A DNA stretch of 64,000 bases from Spongiibacter sp. IMCC21906 (GTDB taxonomy: Bacteria; Pseudomonadota; Gammaproteobacteria; Pseudomonadales; Spongiibacteraceae), in NCBI RefSeq assembly GCF_001010805.1, contig NZ_CP011477.1, forward strand, positions 3,218,501 through 3,282,500. Direction: 5' to 3'. Shown in pieces: positions 1 through 8,162 of the stretch. The first letter of the stretch is position 1. Every line of letters begins with the position of its first letter. A program made the translations under genes and the position numbers. The notes under the pieces are model-generated. The model did not search any database and was not told where the DNA came from. It was given only the letters and a program-made list of their open reading frames with translations.

Positions 1-2
1 TC

Positions 3-1262
3 CAACTGGACCTGAGTACACTGGCATTCGACCGCTCCCGCTCTATCCAGTGCCAGATCGATGTGCCCCTGCCCAGCGAGACGGACTGGGCCACCAGCTT
101 TACCACCCTCAACGACCAGAGCGCCCAAGTACCGGTCTGGTGGTTCTTCATGCACAGTCTCTCGAAGGCCATCACCGGCGCGGCGGTGGCGACCATCCCC
201 TGCGGGACCGACCTGCGCCAGATCCGCATGGACATCGACAGCACCCGCATCGACGACCCGGTGCTGGCCCAGGAGGTGGCCGACTTCACCCACGATTGCT
301 ATGGCCCTTCACGGGCAAAGCTGTTCATGAACCGGCCAACTCTCGGTAAGGATGAGATGAACGATATCAACTGGATCGGTTCCAGCTATTTCCTCGAGAC
401 GCCTGGCTTCTACGACACCTACCACTCCACCCTCCCCCGACCGGACTGGCCCTATGACACAGTCCGGGACGCCGGATTTCCGGAAGTGGTCAGCGGTGGC
501 GGCTACCCCACCTGCCGACAGTGGTGGTCCGACAGCCCCCAGGGGCTGCGAACGCAGTTGCTGGAGCAGGTGGATCCCGATCTACTGGATCGCATCGGTG
601 AATGGGCGGGGTTCCTGACCCAGGGCCAGATCAATGACTCGGTGATACGCGCCATCGCCTCCCCGCGTCAACAAAAGATGAACCAGGGCGCCGTCTACAC
701 CGACTACGGCGGCCAGATCGAGATGACGCTCCCCAACATCGTGGCCCGCGGTGCCGCCGACGTGGGGCTGACTGTCGGCTCGCTGGGCTTTTTCCCCGCC
801 ATGGATATCGTGCGCCAGGCCTTGCCCATGGTGCTGTCGTTCCTGAAAATGGCCATGGCCATCTGCATTCCGCTGATACTGGTGGTGGGCACCTACGACC
901 TGAAATCCGTGGTCATCGTCAGCTGTGTGCAGTTCGCACTGTTCTTCGTGGCTTTCTGGTTCCAGCTCGCACGCTGGCTCGACTCGACCATACTCGATGC
1001 CCTCTACGGCTGGGGGCTGGGCGCAGACCGACCCCACACCAACTTCAACCTGCTGATGGGATTGAACAATGCGTTCGGGGATATGTTGTTGAACTTTGTG
1101 ATGGCGACGCTGTTCTTCATTCTCCCAGCATTCTGGCTCAGTGCCTTAACCTGGGTTGGGATTCGTGCTGGAGGGATCGCTCAGAATCTCGTGAACGGAA
1201 CAAAAGACGCTCAATCCGCAGGGGCAAGAGGTAGTGACGCTCTACTGAAAAGTGCTAAGTAA
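3..1262 (+). CDS. ICE conjugation protein, TraG N-terminal-like (5' end outside window)
   Basis: The frame is open back to the window edge, so this is the C-terminal 419 codons of a larger protein; the GTG at 63 is internal. The product has a soluble part followed by several hydrophobic segments (about residues 260-310 and 345-390 of the visible part) and ends in a short Gly/Ala/Ser-rich tail. The segment TDYGGQIEMTLPNIVARGAA and the membrane half resemble the inner-membrane TraG-N/TraG-like mating-pair proteins of the PFGI-1/ICEclc type of ICE. In that family it is thought to act in mating-pair stabilisation and the type IV secretion channel. The DUF3742 gene follows on the other strand, as is usual at the end of such modules. 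The family call is by recognition, not by search. Confidence 0.75.
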   Translation, partial: QLDLSTLAFDRSRSIQCQIDVPLPSETDWATSFTTLNDQSAQVPVWWFFMHSLSKAITGAAVATIPCGTDLRQIRMDIDSTRIDDPVLAQEVADFTHDCYGPSRAKLFMNRPTLGKDEMNDINWIGSSYFLETPGFYDTYHSTLPRPDWPYDTVRDAGFPEVVSGGGYPTCRQWWSDSPQGLRTQLLEQVDPDLLDRIGEWAGFLTQGQINDSVIRAIASPRQQKMNQGAVYTDYGGQIEMTLPNIVARGAADVGLTVGSLGFFPAMDIVRQALPMVLSFLKMAMAICIPLILVVGTYDLKSVVIVSCVQFALFFVAFWFQLARWLDSTILDALYGWGLGADRPHTNFNLLMGLNNAFGDMLLNFVMATLFFILPAFWLSALTWVGIRAGGIAQNLVNGTKDAQSAGARGSDALLKSAK

Positions 1263-1276
1263 GTTGCATTCGAACA

Positions 1277-1642
1277 TCAATATTCATCGTCGGGATCGTG
1301 AGGGTCTATTCGAGAGCCGTCCGGGTGATAAAGCCCAAACCCTAATAAGCCATCGCACCATTCCGGCTCATTTTCATTGCTGATTTCTGTATTTCTCATA
1401 ACCCAAGCAGTGACAATGAAAAACACCAGCACCAAAGCCAGCCAGAAAGCGACGTACAGCAGAATACCCAACACGATAAGCTTGAAAGCCCAGAGCATCG
1501 CCTTGGCGAGACCAGTTGGCCAACCGTGTTTCACAAACCACTCAATGGCTCGCCGATCCTGACGCACAACTCCACGCCACGCACGGCCAACCTTACAGCC
1601 AGCCCGATGAGCCCACCTTTCGGTATGTGCATTAGTTGCCAT
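1277..1642 (-). CDS. DUF3742 family membrane protein of an ICE
   Basis: 121 residues. A basic N-terminal half, with the element GRAWRGVVRQDRRAIEWFVK, is followed by one long hydrophobic stretch (about residues 47-85) that can form one or two membrane helices. The tail is acidic and rich in Asp/Pro/His. This layout is typical of the small DUF3742 proteins found next to TraG-N genes in integrative conjugative elements; no biochemical role is known. The gene converges on the TraG-N gene with only 14 bases between stops, supporting a shared ICE origin. Confidence 0.75.
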   Translation of the reverse strand: MATNAHTERWAHRAGCKVGRAWRGVVRQDRRAIEWFVKHGWPTGLAKAMLWAFKLIVLGILLYVAFWLALVLVFFIVTAWVMRNTEISNENEPEWCDGLLGFGLYHPDGSRIDPHDPDDEY

Positions 1643-1792
1643 CGTTCTGCCTCGCTTTTCAGTTCTGCGTCAACTCATAACCACGCCATCATTCCATCAA
1701 CTCGCTGAGTGAAACGCTCTTCGTCTATGACCCGCCGCATACTGTTTCAGTTCATGCCACAGGATTTTGACGCAAGTCACGGCAGGGCATCC

Positions 1793-2212
1793 TCAATACT
1801 GCCAAGGATCTACCACTTGGATACCGCAATCGGCGAAATCCTTGACGTTTCGTGTCGCCAGACCGGCGCCACGGGATTTGGCCACCGCGGCAATCATGGC
1901 GTCAAACTGGCTGATCGGCTTACCCGCCGTTTTACGGAAGGCGGCAATTTCCGCATAGGCTGCCGCAGCATCACTGTCAAACCCCAGCACCTGCCCGGCC
2001 ATGTCGGAGACAAAAATAGCCTGAACAGCATCCAACAACGCAGCTTTACGCTGGCCATTCGGTAGCACGCGAACACCATATAGCACCTCCGCCTGGGTGA
2101 TTGTGGTGGTAAACAACGCCGCGCGAGGTTGCGCCTCCAACCACGCCAGGGCGCGCGCGTCCGGACTTGGACGCAATGTTTCGGACAACACGTTTGTGTC
2201 CAGGATAATCAC
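1793..2212 (-). CDS. PIN-domain ribonuclease toxin, FitB/VapC-like
   Basis: 139 residues matching a PIN domain across the whole length. The N-terminal acidic motif is MIILDTNVLSE (Asp5). A second acidic site lies in TQAEVLYGVR (Glu42 region), a third in SQFDAMIAAVAKSRG, and the C-terminal TRNVKDFADCGIQVVDPW is the usual FitB ending. PIN toxins are Mg-dependent ribonucleases that cut tRNA or mRNA when the antitoxin is lost. The start codon overlaps the stop of the antitoxin gene by 4 bases (ATGA), so the two are translationally coupled. All expected acidic residues appear present, so the toxin could be active. Confidence 0.9.
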   Translation of the reverse strand: MIILDTNVLSETLRPSPDARALAWLEAQPRAALFTTTITQAEVLYGVRVLPNGQRKAALLDAVQAIFVSDMAGQVLGFDSDAAAAYAEIAAFRKTAGKPISQFDAMIAAVAKSRGAGLATRNVKDFADCGIQVVDPWQY

Positions 2213-2457
2213 GCATCCAACTCCGGTGGCGTGCGGATCGCCTCCCGGGCGGGCAGCTCCAGCTCAATGCCTTCCGTAGGTGCAATGCGCTCCCGGATCG
2301 CCTTCACCAGGGAAGCGCCCCGTACCGGTTCAGACGACAATGCCGCCCGAAGAATGTCCCGAGCCTCATCTTCCATCGACCGTCCGTGTGAAGCGGCTTG
2401 CACACGCAATCGAGTCTTGAGCTCGTCTTCAATATTACGAATAGTCATTGTAGCCAT
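2209..2457 (-). CDS. FitA-like ribbon-helix-helix antitoxin
   Basis: 82 residues. The first 45 residues (TMTIRNIEDELKTRLRVQAA and following) form a CopG/Arc-type ribbon-helix-helix DNA-binding domain with the FitA signature HGRSMEDEARDILRAAL. The C-terminal part is the likely toxin-binding tail. The protein should neutralise the downstream PIN toxin and repress its own promoter. A perfect 11-bp inverted repeat lies just upstream at 2471-2501 and is the probable operator. It is in the ICE module, so it may stabilise the element. Confidence 0.9.
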   Translation of the reverse strand: MATMTIRNIEDELKTRLRVQAASHGRSMEDEARDILRAALSSEPVRGASLVKAIRERIAPTEGIELELPAREAIRTPPELDA

Positions 2458-2470
2458 GGCTCTCCTCCAT

Positions 2471-2501
2471 TAGTCAATGACTGCATATTAGTCATTGACT
2501 A
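2471..2501. promoter_or_regulatory. Operator palindrome of the FitAB-type toxin-antitoxin operon
   Basis: Arms TAGTCAATGAC (2471-2481) and GTCATTGACTA (2491-2501) are exact reverse complements separated by the 9-base AT-rich spacer TGCATATTA. The site lies 14 bases upstream of the antitoxin start, which is where FitAB/VapBC complexes normally bind. That the antitoxin binds it is inferred from position and symmetry. Confidence 0.8.
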
Positions 2502-2862
2502 ACAGAAATTCAATACCCTCCCAAAGACATCCTCAGCACATGCGTACCGTCGCAACCCCAAACGGCATTAAGGGCTGAAAAGGCTGGCACAACGGAAGGG
2601 TGATCAAGGGGAAAGGCCCTACCTGTAAAAGGCGAAAAGGCTCTCCCGCCAATCATCCTCGCCCAACAGAGAAATATTCTCCTGGCGTTTAAGAATGCCC
2701 AAAATCGCTATGCCACAACGATGCGAAACCCTGTCGCTTTTGGGATGGACCGAAAACGGAGGTAATCCGCACCAACGCCATTTCCCATTCTCCATAGCCG
2801 CCACGCGCCCGATGCCGTATACCCGGATGTCACCTTTATCCGGCCCCGTATCTGATAGCGCC

Positions 2863-4716
2863 ATGTTTACACTGCTTCGATCCAAAATTGGCAAAAGGCC
2901 ACCACCCTCATCCACTCCGGGCACAGAGGAAGTCACAGGCCTGTTCCCTCCGCGGAGCGCCGCCTCCCTGCTGGGAGAGCCCCATCGCCAGAAACTGCTG
3001 GAACGCATCTGGCAGCTCACCGCCGTCTCCAGACAGCAATACGCCACGCTCTACCGGGCCCCGCTGGAGCGATACGCCCAATGGGTACAGGCTTTTCCAG
3101 CCTCGGAAAGCCACCACCACGCCTACCCTGGCGGGATGCTGGATCACGGACTGGAGATAGTCATCTACGCCTTAAAGCTGAGGCAATCCCACCTCCTGCC
3201 GCCGGGCGCGCCGCCGGAAACCCAGGCCGCCCAGGCCGATGCCTGGACAGCCGGTCTCGCCTACGCGGCGCTGCTGCACGATATCGGCAAGGTCGCTGTG
3301 GATCTACATGTCGAGTACCGGGACGGCACAGTGTGGCATCCCTGGCACGGCCCCTTGTCCGCCCCATACCGCTTCCGTTACCAACCGAACCGCGAATACC
3401 GCCTGCACAGCGCCGCCTCCGGACTGCTGTACACCCAACTGCTCAGCCGCGATATTCTCGACTGGCTGTGTGCCTACCCGGAACTGTGGTCCGCACTGCT
3501 CTATATGCTGGCGGGCAAATACGAACACGCCGGGATACTGGGTGAACTGGTCACCAAAGCCGATCAGGCATCGGTTGCCCAGGCCCTCGGCGGCAACCCC
3601 GCCAAAGCACTGGCTGCGCCCAAACAGGCGTTGCAACGCAAACTTTTGGAGGGGCTGCGCTATCTGGTCAGGGAGGCCTTCAAACTAAACCAGCCCCAGG
3701 CCTCGGATGGGTGGCTGACCCAGGAGGCCTTGTGGCTGGTGAGCAAAACCGTCTCCGACAAGCTGCGGGCACACCTGTTGTCTCAGGGACTGGAAGGGAT
3801 CCCGGAAAAAAATACAGTGCTGTTCGACGTGCTGCAGGATCATGGCATTATCCAACCCAATGGCGAGGGCAAAGCCATTTGGCGGGCCACCGTCACCGGC
3901 GACAATGGCTGGGTCAACACCTTCACCTTCCTCAAATTGTCACCCTCACTCATCTGGGAAGCGGGCGACAGACCGGCACCGTTTAGCGGCACCGTACAGA
4001 TTGAACAGGACGCTCAGAACGACACGCATGCCGAAGTGTCACCAGAGACAACGCCACGACAAGCGCCCGCCCAGCCCAAGAAAAGTGATGCCCCTGCCGA
4101 AAGGGCTCAGACCGACGATATCGACGCATTAATGGATCTGCTATCCAGCCCCAAGCGGGGTGAGCCAACAGGTGGCGCCGGAAAAGGGACCGCAGCCGAA
4201 GCTGAAAACACCGGTTCAGGAGTAACAACACCTTCCTCCCAAAAACCAACAGTAACCGACTCACCTATCACCCACCCTCCGCCACAGGAACCGTCAGGCG
4301 AGCATTTCACAGAGTGGCTGAGAACCAGCATGCTGAGCCGAAAACTGATCATCAATGACGCCAAGGCCCTGGTACATACCGTTGAGGATACCTTTTGCCT
4401 GATCAGCCCGGGAATATTCCAACGCTACGCGCAGGAGCATCCTGAAATCTCTCCCCTCGCCAAACAGGATCAAATCAAGGACTGGCAATGGATTCAAAAA
4501 CGCTTCGAACGCCTGCAACTGCACCGCAAACAGCCGAATGGCCTGAACATCTGGACGTTCAACGTCACTGGCCCGAGGAAATCGCGGAAAGTACACGGGT
4601 ATCTAATGGCGGATCCTGCCGTCTTAATGAATGAGACTCCACCAAATAACCCGTACCTTTCCCTGATCGAACTTCAGGGAAATGACAAAGCAGACCAGAA
4701 CGGGACGCATGCCTAG
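2863..4716 (+). CDS. MobH-family relaxase (TraI-like) of an ICE
   Basis: 617 residues from the chosen ATG. The N-terminal half carries the HD-like metal-binding signature of MobH relaxases: HHHAYPGGMLDHGLEI, then LLHDIGKVAVDLHVEY. A Pro/Thr/Glu-rich linker follows (about residues 350-490), then a TraI C-terminal domain (about 490-600). The enzyme would nick the ICE oriT and pilot the strand into the recipient. The frame stays open upstream to an ATG at 2695, but those extra 56 codons do not look like the family; MFTLLRSKIG is the usual kind of relaxase start, although no strong ribosome binding site precedes either start. The frame is intact, so the nuclease could still act in trans although the neighbouring integrase is broken. 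Confidence 0.85.
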   Translation: MFTLLRSKIGKRPPPSSTPGTEEVTGLFPPRSAASLLGEPHRQKLLERIWQLTAVSRQQYATLYRAPLERYAQWVQAFPASESHHHAYPGGMLDHGLEIVIYALKLRQSHLLPPGAPPETQAAQADAWTAGLAYAALLHDIGKVAVDLHVEYRDGTVWHPWHGPLSAPYRFRYQPNREYRLHSAASGLLYTQLLSRDILDWLCAYPELWSALLYMLAGKYEHAGILGELVTKADQASVAQALGGNPAKALAAPKQALQRKLLEGLRYLVREAFKLNQPQASDGWLTQEALWLVSKTVSDKLRAHLLSQGLEGIPEKNTVLFDVLQDHGIIQPNGEGKAIWRATVTGDNGWVNTFTFLKLSPSLIWEAGDRPAPFSGTVQIEQDAQNDTHAEVSPETTPRQAPAQPKKSDAPAERAQTDDIDALMDLLSSPKRGEPTGGAGKGTAAEAENTGSGVTTPSSQKPTVTDSPITHPPPQEPSGEHFTEWLRTSMLSRKLIINDAKALVHTVEDTFCLISPGIFQRYAQEHPEISPLAKQDQIKDWQWIQKRFERLQLHRKQPNGLNIWTFNVTGPRKSRKVHGYLMADPAVLMNETPPNNPYLSLIELQGNDKADQNGTHA

Positions 4717-4984
4717 GACGACCCCACCGGCACTGCTGGACGAAGATTTACCGTCGGTTGCTCCACTGCGGTTTCGGTCTGCTCAATGCTGGATAGTTGT
4801 CCATCTTCCAGCTTCAACAACCGGTCACCAAGATGGAAGTAGCGGTCGTCGTGGGAGATCACCAGCACCGCCTTGCCCTGCGCTTTCAGCTCGGGTAACA
4901 ACTCCCGGTAAAACACCTCTTTGAAGACAGGATCCTGATCTGCCGCCCATTCGTCGAACACCAGAAACGGGCGGTCCTTCAGGC
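4713..4984 (-). pseudogene. C-terminal fragment of a cyclic-peptide/siderophore ABC exporter (PvdE-like)
   Basis: About 90 codons matching only the end of the ATPase domain of a cyclic-peptide export ABC transporter. The Walker B segment is LVFDEWAADQDPVFKEVF and the H-loop is LVISHDDRYFHLGDRL. The membrane domain, Walker A and signature motif are missing, and the reading frame runs into unrelated sequence at about 4984. The stop codon overlaps the relaxase stop on the other strand. PvdE-like exporters move pyoverdine precursors to the periplasm; this fragment cannot. It marks a recombination scar at the ICE end. Confidence 0.75.
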
Positions 4985-5149
4985 AAGCCCCCGCGAAGCT
5001 CGAAGGGCAGCGTGAAGGTCATCAGATAGTACGGCACGACAACGGTGATGGCGTTGAAGGCCGACCACTGCCCGGTCTCGGGGAGGCACCAGAGCGCGTC
5101 CGATATCGCTCAAAGAGAGAGTGGAGAGTTCCATGTCACTCTCCCCACA
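4985..5149 (-). other. Unassigned junction DNA between two gene fragments
   Basis: On the minus strand a frame passes through here without a clear family, including the hydrophobic stretch AITVVVPYYLMTFTLPFELR read with one frame change. It may be another gene scrap brought together by the recombination that produced the neighbouring fragments. I could not assign it. Confidence 0.3.
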
Positions 5150-5669
5150 GGATGCGCATCCGCGACACCAACCGTTGATTCGCCTTTCGGTATCGTGCTG
5201 TGTGACCTCAAGCAGCTGCGTATAGACGGAGGCAGTCTTGCAGCATTCATGCCCCATCTCCTTCTGAATGGCCCGCAGGTTGATCCCGGGTTCCACCAGG
5301 TGGGCGCCGTTTGATCAGGCGCTCAATTTCCTGGAGAGTGAGGATGTCGGGCAACATTTTTTCTTCGGCTGCTTGACGATATCTACCCAGGTCCAGTCTT
5401 TCTTGAGCATATGCTGGTAGAAGAACTGCAGGCCCTTACGATCCACCTCGACGGTGAACCAAGGGTGGGTATCGACCAAGGGTGAGAAATGCGTTTCGAG
5501 CTGATCCTAGGGCAGAGTATCCGGAAAGGTGTACCAAAATTCGGTCCCCCGCCGTACGGCCCGCCGGTGCGTAGGAATCAATTGTCCGATCAGCTTTGCC
5601 TCGCCGTCGCAACGCGCTAAAATGTTTGCGGTACAGTGATTGGAGTGTCTTTTGCTGTACCGCATTCAT
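5150..5669 (-). pseudogene. Broken tyrosine recombinase (phage-integrase family)
   Basis: The N-terminal part MNAVQQKTLQSLYRKHFSAL begins at 5669. The SAM-like core-binding part, FTVEVDRKGLQFFYQHMLKK followed by DWTWVDIVKQPKKK, is in another frame. The next piece, MLPDILTLQEIERLIK (from about 5360), needs a further one-base shift. It then jumps directly to the C-terminal EPGINLRAIQKEMGHECC and its catalytic-Tyr region KTASVYTQL. The central catalytic block with the first Arg and the Lys is missing. Frameshifts plus internal deletion make it non-functional. Sequence style is that of recombinases found with IS91-like elements or ICEs. Confidence 0.75.
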
Positions 5670-5848
5670 GGTAATTCCTCCTGCTATCGCGCCGGGGAGT
5701 AGCACGTGGAGGAATTATTCGCTCATTGGAGGGACTCGATGAAGGTCTCTTACTGCGCAGCGGCTTCGTTCAACAACGTGAGGAAATGTACCGGCTTGCC
5801 GCAAGGAGCAAAAACAATACAACCAAACAGGCATATCAGGGTGAAAAC

Positions 5849-6763
5849 ATGGAACTTCGCCACCTGCGCTATTTTCTTGCATTGGCGGAAGAGCTTCACT
5901 TCGCCCGGGCTGCAGGGCGTTTGCATATTGAACAATCTCCCCTCTCCCGCACCATCAAGGAGCTTGAGGATGAGCTCAATGTCTTGTTGTTCCAGCGGAG
6001 TCGCCGTGGAACTCAATTGACATGGGCTGGCCAAGTCTTCCTAGAAGATGTTCAACGGATCTTTACCGTCTTGGAACAGGCCCGCAATAACGTCAAAGCA
6101 GCCGCCACCGGCTATCGTGGCGCTCTGCGAATTGTGCTTTCCGATGGCATCGTCCAGCCCCGCTTGGCGTCGCTGCTCGCCCTTTGCAGGGAAGAGGAAC
6201 CCGATGTGGAAATCCGCTTGTTCGAGCGATCTCTGACCCAACAAATCAAGGGACTGCAAAGCGATATTTTTGACGTCGGTTTTGCCCACACAGACAACGT
6301 CGAAAAATGTATTTTGGTTGATGCTGTTTGGACCGATACTCTCGTCGCTGTTATTCCCTCCCGACACCCATTGTTGTCTTTCACCCATGTGCCGCTGGAC
6401 GCCCTGCTGCGCTATCCGTTGGTGCTCTGTCATCCTGACATCTGCGAGGGGTGTAGTCGGCAAATCGATCAGATACTCAGGAGTGTGAAGACAGAACCCA
6501 TCGTCGCCGAGCATGCCACGTCGCTCGACTTGATGCTGACTCTGGTCGCCGCTGGTTATGGACTCGGCTTTGCCACGGAGTCCCAGCTCAAGGTGTACCG
6601 ACATCCGGATGTGGTCCCCCGACCACTCGATATGGAGATGGCCACACTGTCCACTTATCTACTGCGCCCAAATACCGAACCGTCTGAACAACTTGAACGG
6701 TTTCTACAACGGGTCAGTCGCAGTGATCGATCTCCCGGGGAACTCACTATGGAAGAAGACTAA
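5849..6763 (+). CDS. LysR family transcriptional regulator
   Basis: 304 residues, full LysR length. The winged helix-turn-helix is at 1-60 (MELRHLRYFLALAEELHFAR, then LHIEQSPLSRTIKELEDEL). The effector-binding domain starts near 90 (LRIVLSDGIVQPRLASLLAL). The ATG at 5849 is preceded by AGGGTGA at good spacing and gives the classical LysR N-terminus; the frame is also open further upstream but without family similarity. The effector domain resembles the headless copy at 7166. The target is unknown; no metabolic gene lies next to it. It converges with the XRE gene with 2 bases between stops. Confidence 0.9.
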   Translation: MELRHLRYFLALAEELHFARAAGRLHIEQSPLSRTIKELEDELNVLLFQRSRRGTQLTWAGQVFLEDVQRIFTVLEQARNNVKAAATGYRGALRIVLSDGIVQPRLASLLALCREEEPDVEIRLFERSLTQQIKGLQSDIFDVGFAHTDNVEKCILVDAVWTDTLVAVIPSRHPLLSFTHVPLDALLRYPLVLCHPDICEGCSRQIDQILRSVKTEPIVAEHATSLDLMLTLVAAGYGLGFATESQLKVYRHPDVVPRPLDMEMATLSTYLLRPNTEPSEQLERFLQRVSRSDRSPGELTMEED

Positions 6764-6765
6764 CG

Positions 6766-7077
6766 CTATGGACTGGATTTGACCCTGTTGTCCAGTTGCG
6801 CTTCCGTAGCCTCTATAAGCACTCCTGCACGACAGCCCAATGCATTTGCGATTTTTAAAATCAAAGCGAGTGTCGGCATATGTTCGCCGCGCTCGATCTT
6901 ACCCAGATGAGAACGCTCAATGCCTGCAAGATGAGCGAGCTTTTCCTGAGCTATGCCCAAATCGACCCTGGCTTCCCGCACAGCCGCACCAAACGCCAGA
7001 GCAGGCTCGGCATCATAAGTCGTGGATCCTACGGGGCGCCCCCGCTGTATTGAACGCTTCTGCATCTGCAAAAGCAT
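6766..7077 (-). CDS. XRE family (Cro/CI-type) transcriptional regulator
   Basis: 103 residues. A basic start (MLLQMQKRSIQRGRPVGSTT) precedes a Cro/CI helix-turn-helix at about 28-85, including LGIAQEKLAHLAGIERSHLG and KIERGEHMPTLALILKIANAL. A single-domain repressor of this size is common on mobile elements. It is divergent from the headless LysR fragment; the 12-bp palindrome at 7103-7114 in between is a candidate operator. Confidence 0.85.
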   Translation of the reverse strand: MLLQMQKRSIQRGRPVGSTTYDAEPALAFGAAVREARVDLGIAQEKLAHLAGIERSHLGKIERGEHMPTLALILKIANALGCRAGVLIEATEAQLDNRVKSSP

Positions 7078-7102
7078 CCATTATGGACTTTGCTTAAACC
7101 AC

Positions 7103-7114
7103 GTTAAATTTAAC
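7103..7114. promoter_or_regulatory. Palindrome upstream of the XRE regulator, candidate operator
   Basis: GTTAAATTTAAC is a perfect 12-bp palindrome 26 bases upstream of the XRE start codon. Cro/CI-type repressors usually bind short dyads in their own promoter. No binding evidence beyond symmetry and position. Confidence 0.4.
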
Positions 7115-7165
7115 TCATTACTGATAAGATAGGCGGAAAATTGTGCAATCGCCATTTCAGCAAAT

Positions 7166-7831
7166 ATGGATACTGTCACCTCAGACAAACTGCGCGTCCT
7201 GCTATCCCATGGGCTGTCGCATCCTCAACTGGCGACTTTGCTCGCCCGGCAGAGGGCCGAAGAACCACGCGTCAAAGTTCAGCTCAGTGAGTCGGATCCG
7301 TCACTAACATCTCGGCAGTTCAGCAATGGGCAATATGATATCGGGATATCCCGATCAGCCATTATTGATGAACAATGGGATGCCGTGCCGCTTTGGCGAG
7401 AGCCCTGGGTGGTCGCCACATCAATCCACTCTCCATTGAGGCAAAGCCTTTCAGTTACCATGGATCAGTTGATAGATTGCCCCTTCATCCATTGGGATCC
7501 GGTGCTTTGTTATGAAAACTACCGGGAGTTGAATGCTATCCTCGAGTCATTGGGTAACCCTCAGCCCGCGGGCACCCGAGTTGTCCGAACCTTTGATATG
7601 ATGATGACCTTGGTTGCTTCGGGGCAGGGTGTCACGATCACACCAGCGTCCAAAGTAAAACGATATCTCCCGTGGGGAGTGATTGGTCGCTTCCTGGCCG
7701 ATGTTCCACTCACGACCACGGTGTGCCTCATTCAACGATCTCGAATAGACACTACGAGCGCCTGGTGGCGATTCAGCCAGAGGGCGTTGTCCATCGATTG
7801 GGAGACTAACTGCAAGCTCGCATCAATATAG
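7166..7831 (+). pseudogene. LysR effector-binding domain without the DNA-binding domain
   Basis: 221 residues that start directly in a LysR substrate-binding domain (KLRVLLSHGLSHPQLATLLA) and run to a normal LysR C-terminus. The roughly 85-residue helix-turn-helix part is missing and is not seen upstream in any frame. It is related to the regulator at 5849 (compare LRIVLSDGIVQPRLASLLAL). It is most simply a truncated gene remnant, but the frame is open and could make a stand-alone ligand-binding protein. Confidence 0.7.
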
Positions 7832-8078
7832 CCCGGACTATTATGTCCAAGCGCTCACATATCAGTGCGCTTGCACTACCTTTTGGCTATGGTATCTGCC
7901 CAGCCACTTAAGAAAAACCGAAGCCATGTGATTTTGAGTACACTAACGAGTACATATTTAAAATAATAAAATTTTTTATTATTTTAAATCAAGTAGTTAT
8001 TTATATATTTCAAGTCCTCTCCTGGGCACCATTCTTATATTTTTCAAGGCTCTACGGCTCTACCCCATTAACGATAGG
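7832..8078. other. AT-rich intergenic DNA with a 15-bp hairpin
   Basis: No gene seen. A perfect inverted repeat, ATTTAAAATAATAAA (7956-7970) and TTTATTATTTTAAAT (7975-7989) with a 4-base loop, makes an almost pure A/T hairpin. Just before it GAGTAC occurs twice (in 7935-7953). The base composition is far more AT-rich than the GC-rich ICE DNA on the left. Confidence 0.6.
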
Positions 8079-8162
8079 ATGGTCTCCTCCTCGCTCCAAT
8101 CTGCATAGCGATGTGCGAATATTGGAGACTTACTTTGTCTAACCGAGTAGGGAGAAGCCATC

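Noticed and set aside
2458-2862. oriT between the toxin-antitoxin module and the relaxase
   Set aside because: Besides the operator dyad no nick-site or iteron pattern could be recognised; position alone is not enough.
2619-3047. 142-codon minus-strand frame overlapping the relaxase start
   Set aside because: No recognisable domain and it overlaps the start of a clear relaxase; not called.
6041-6604. 187-codon minus-strand frame inside the LysR gene
   Set aside because: No family features; it is antisense to a clear LysR regulator.
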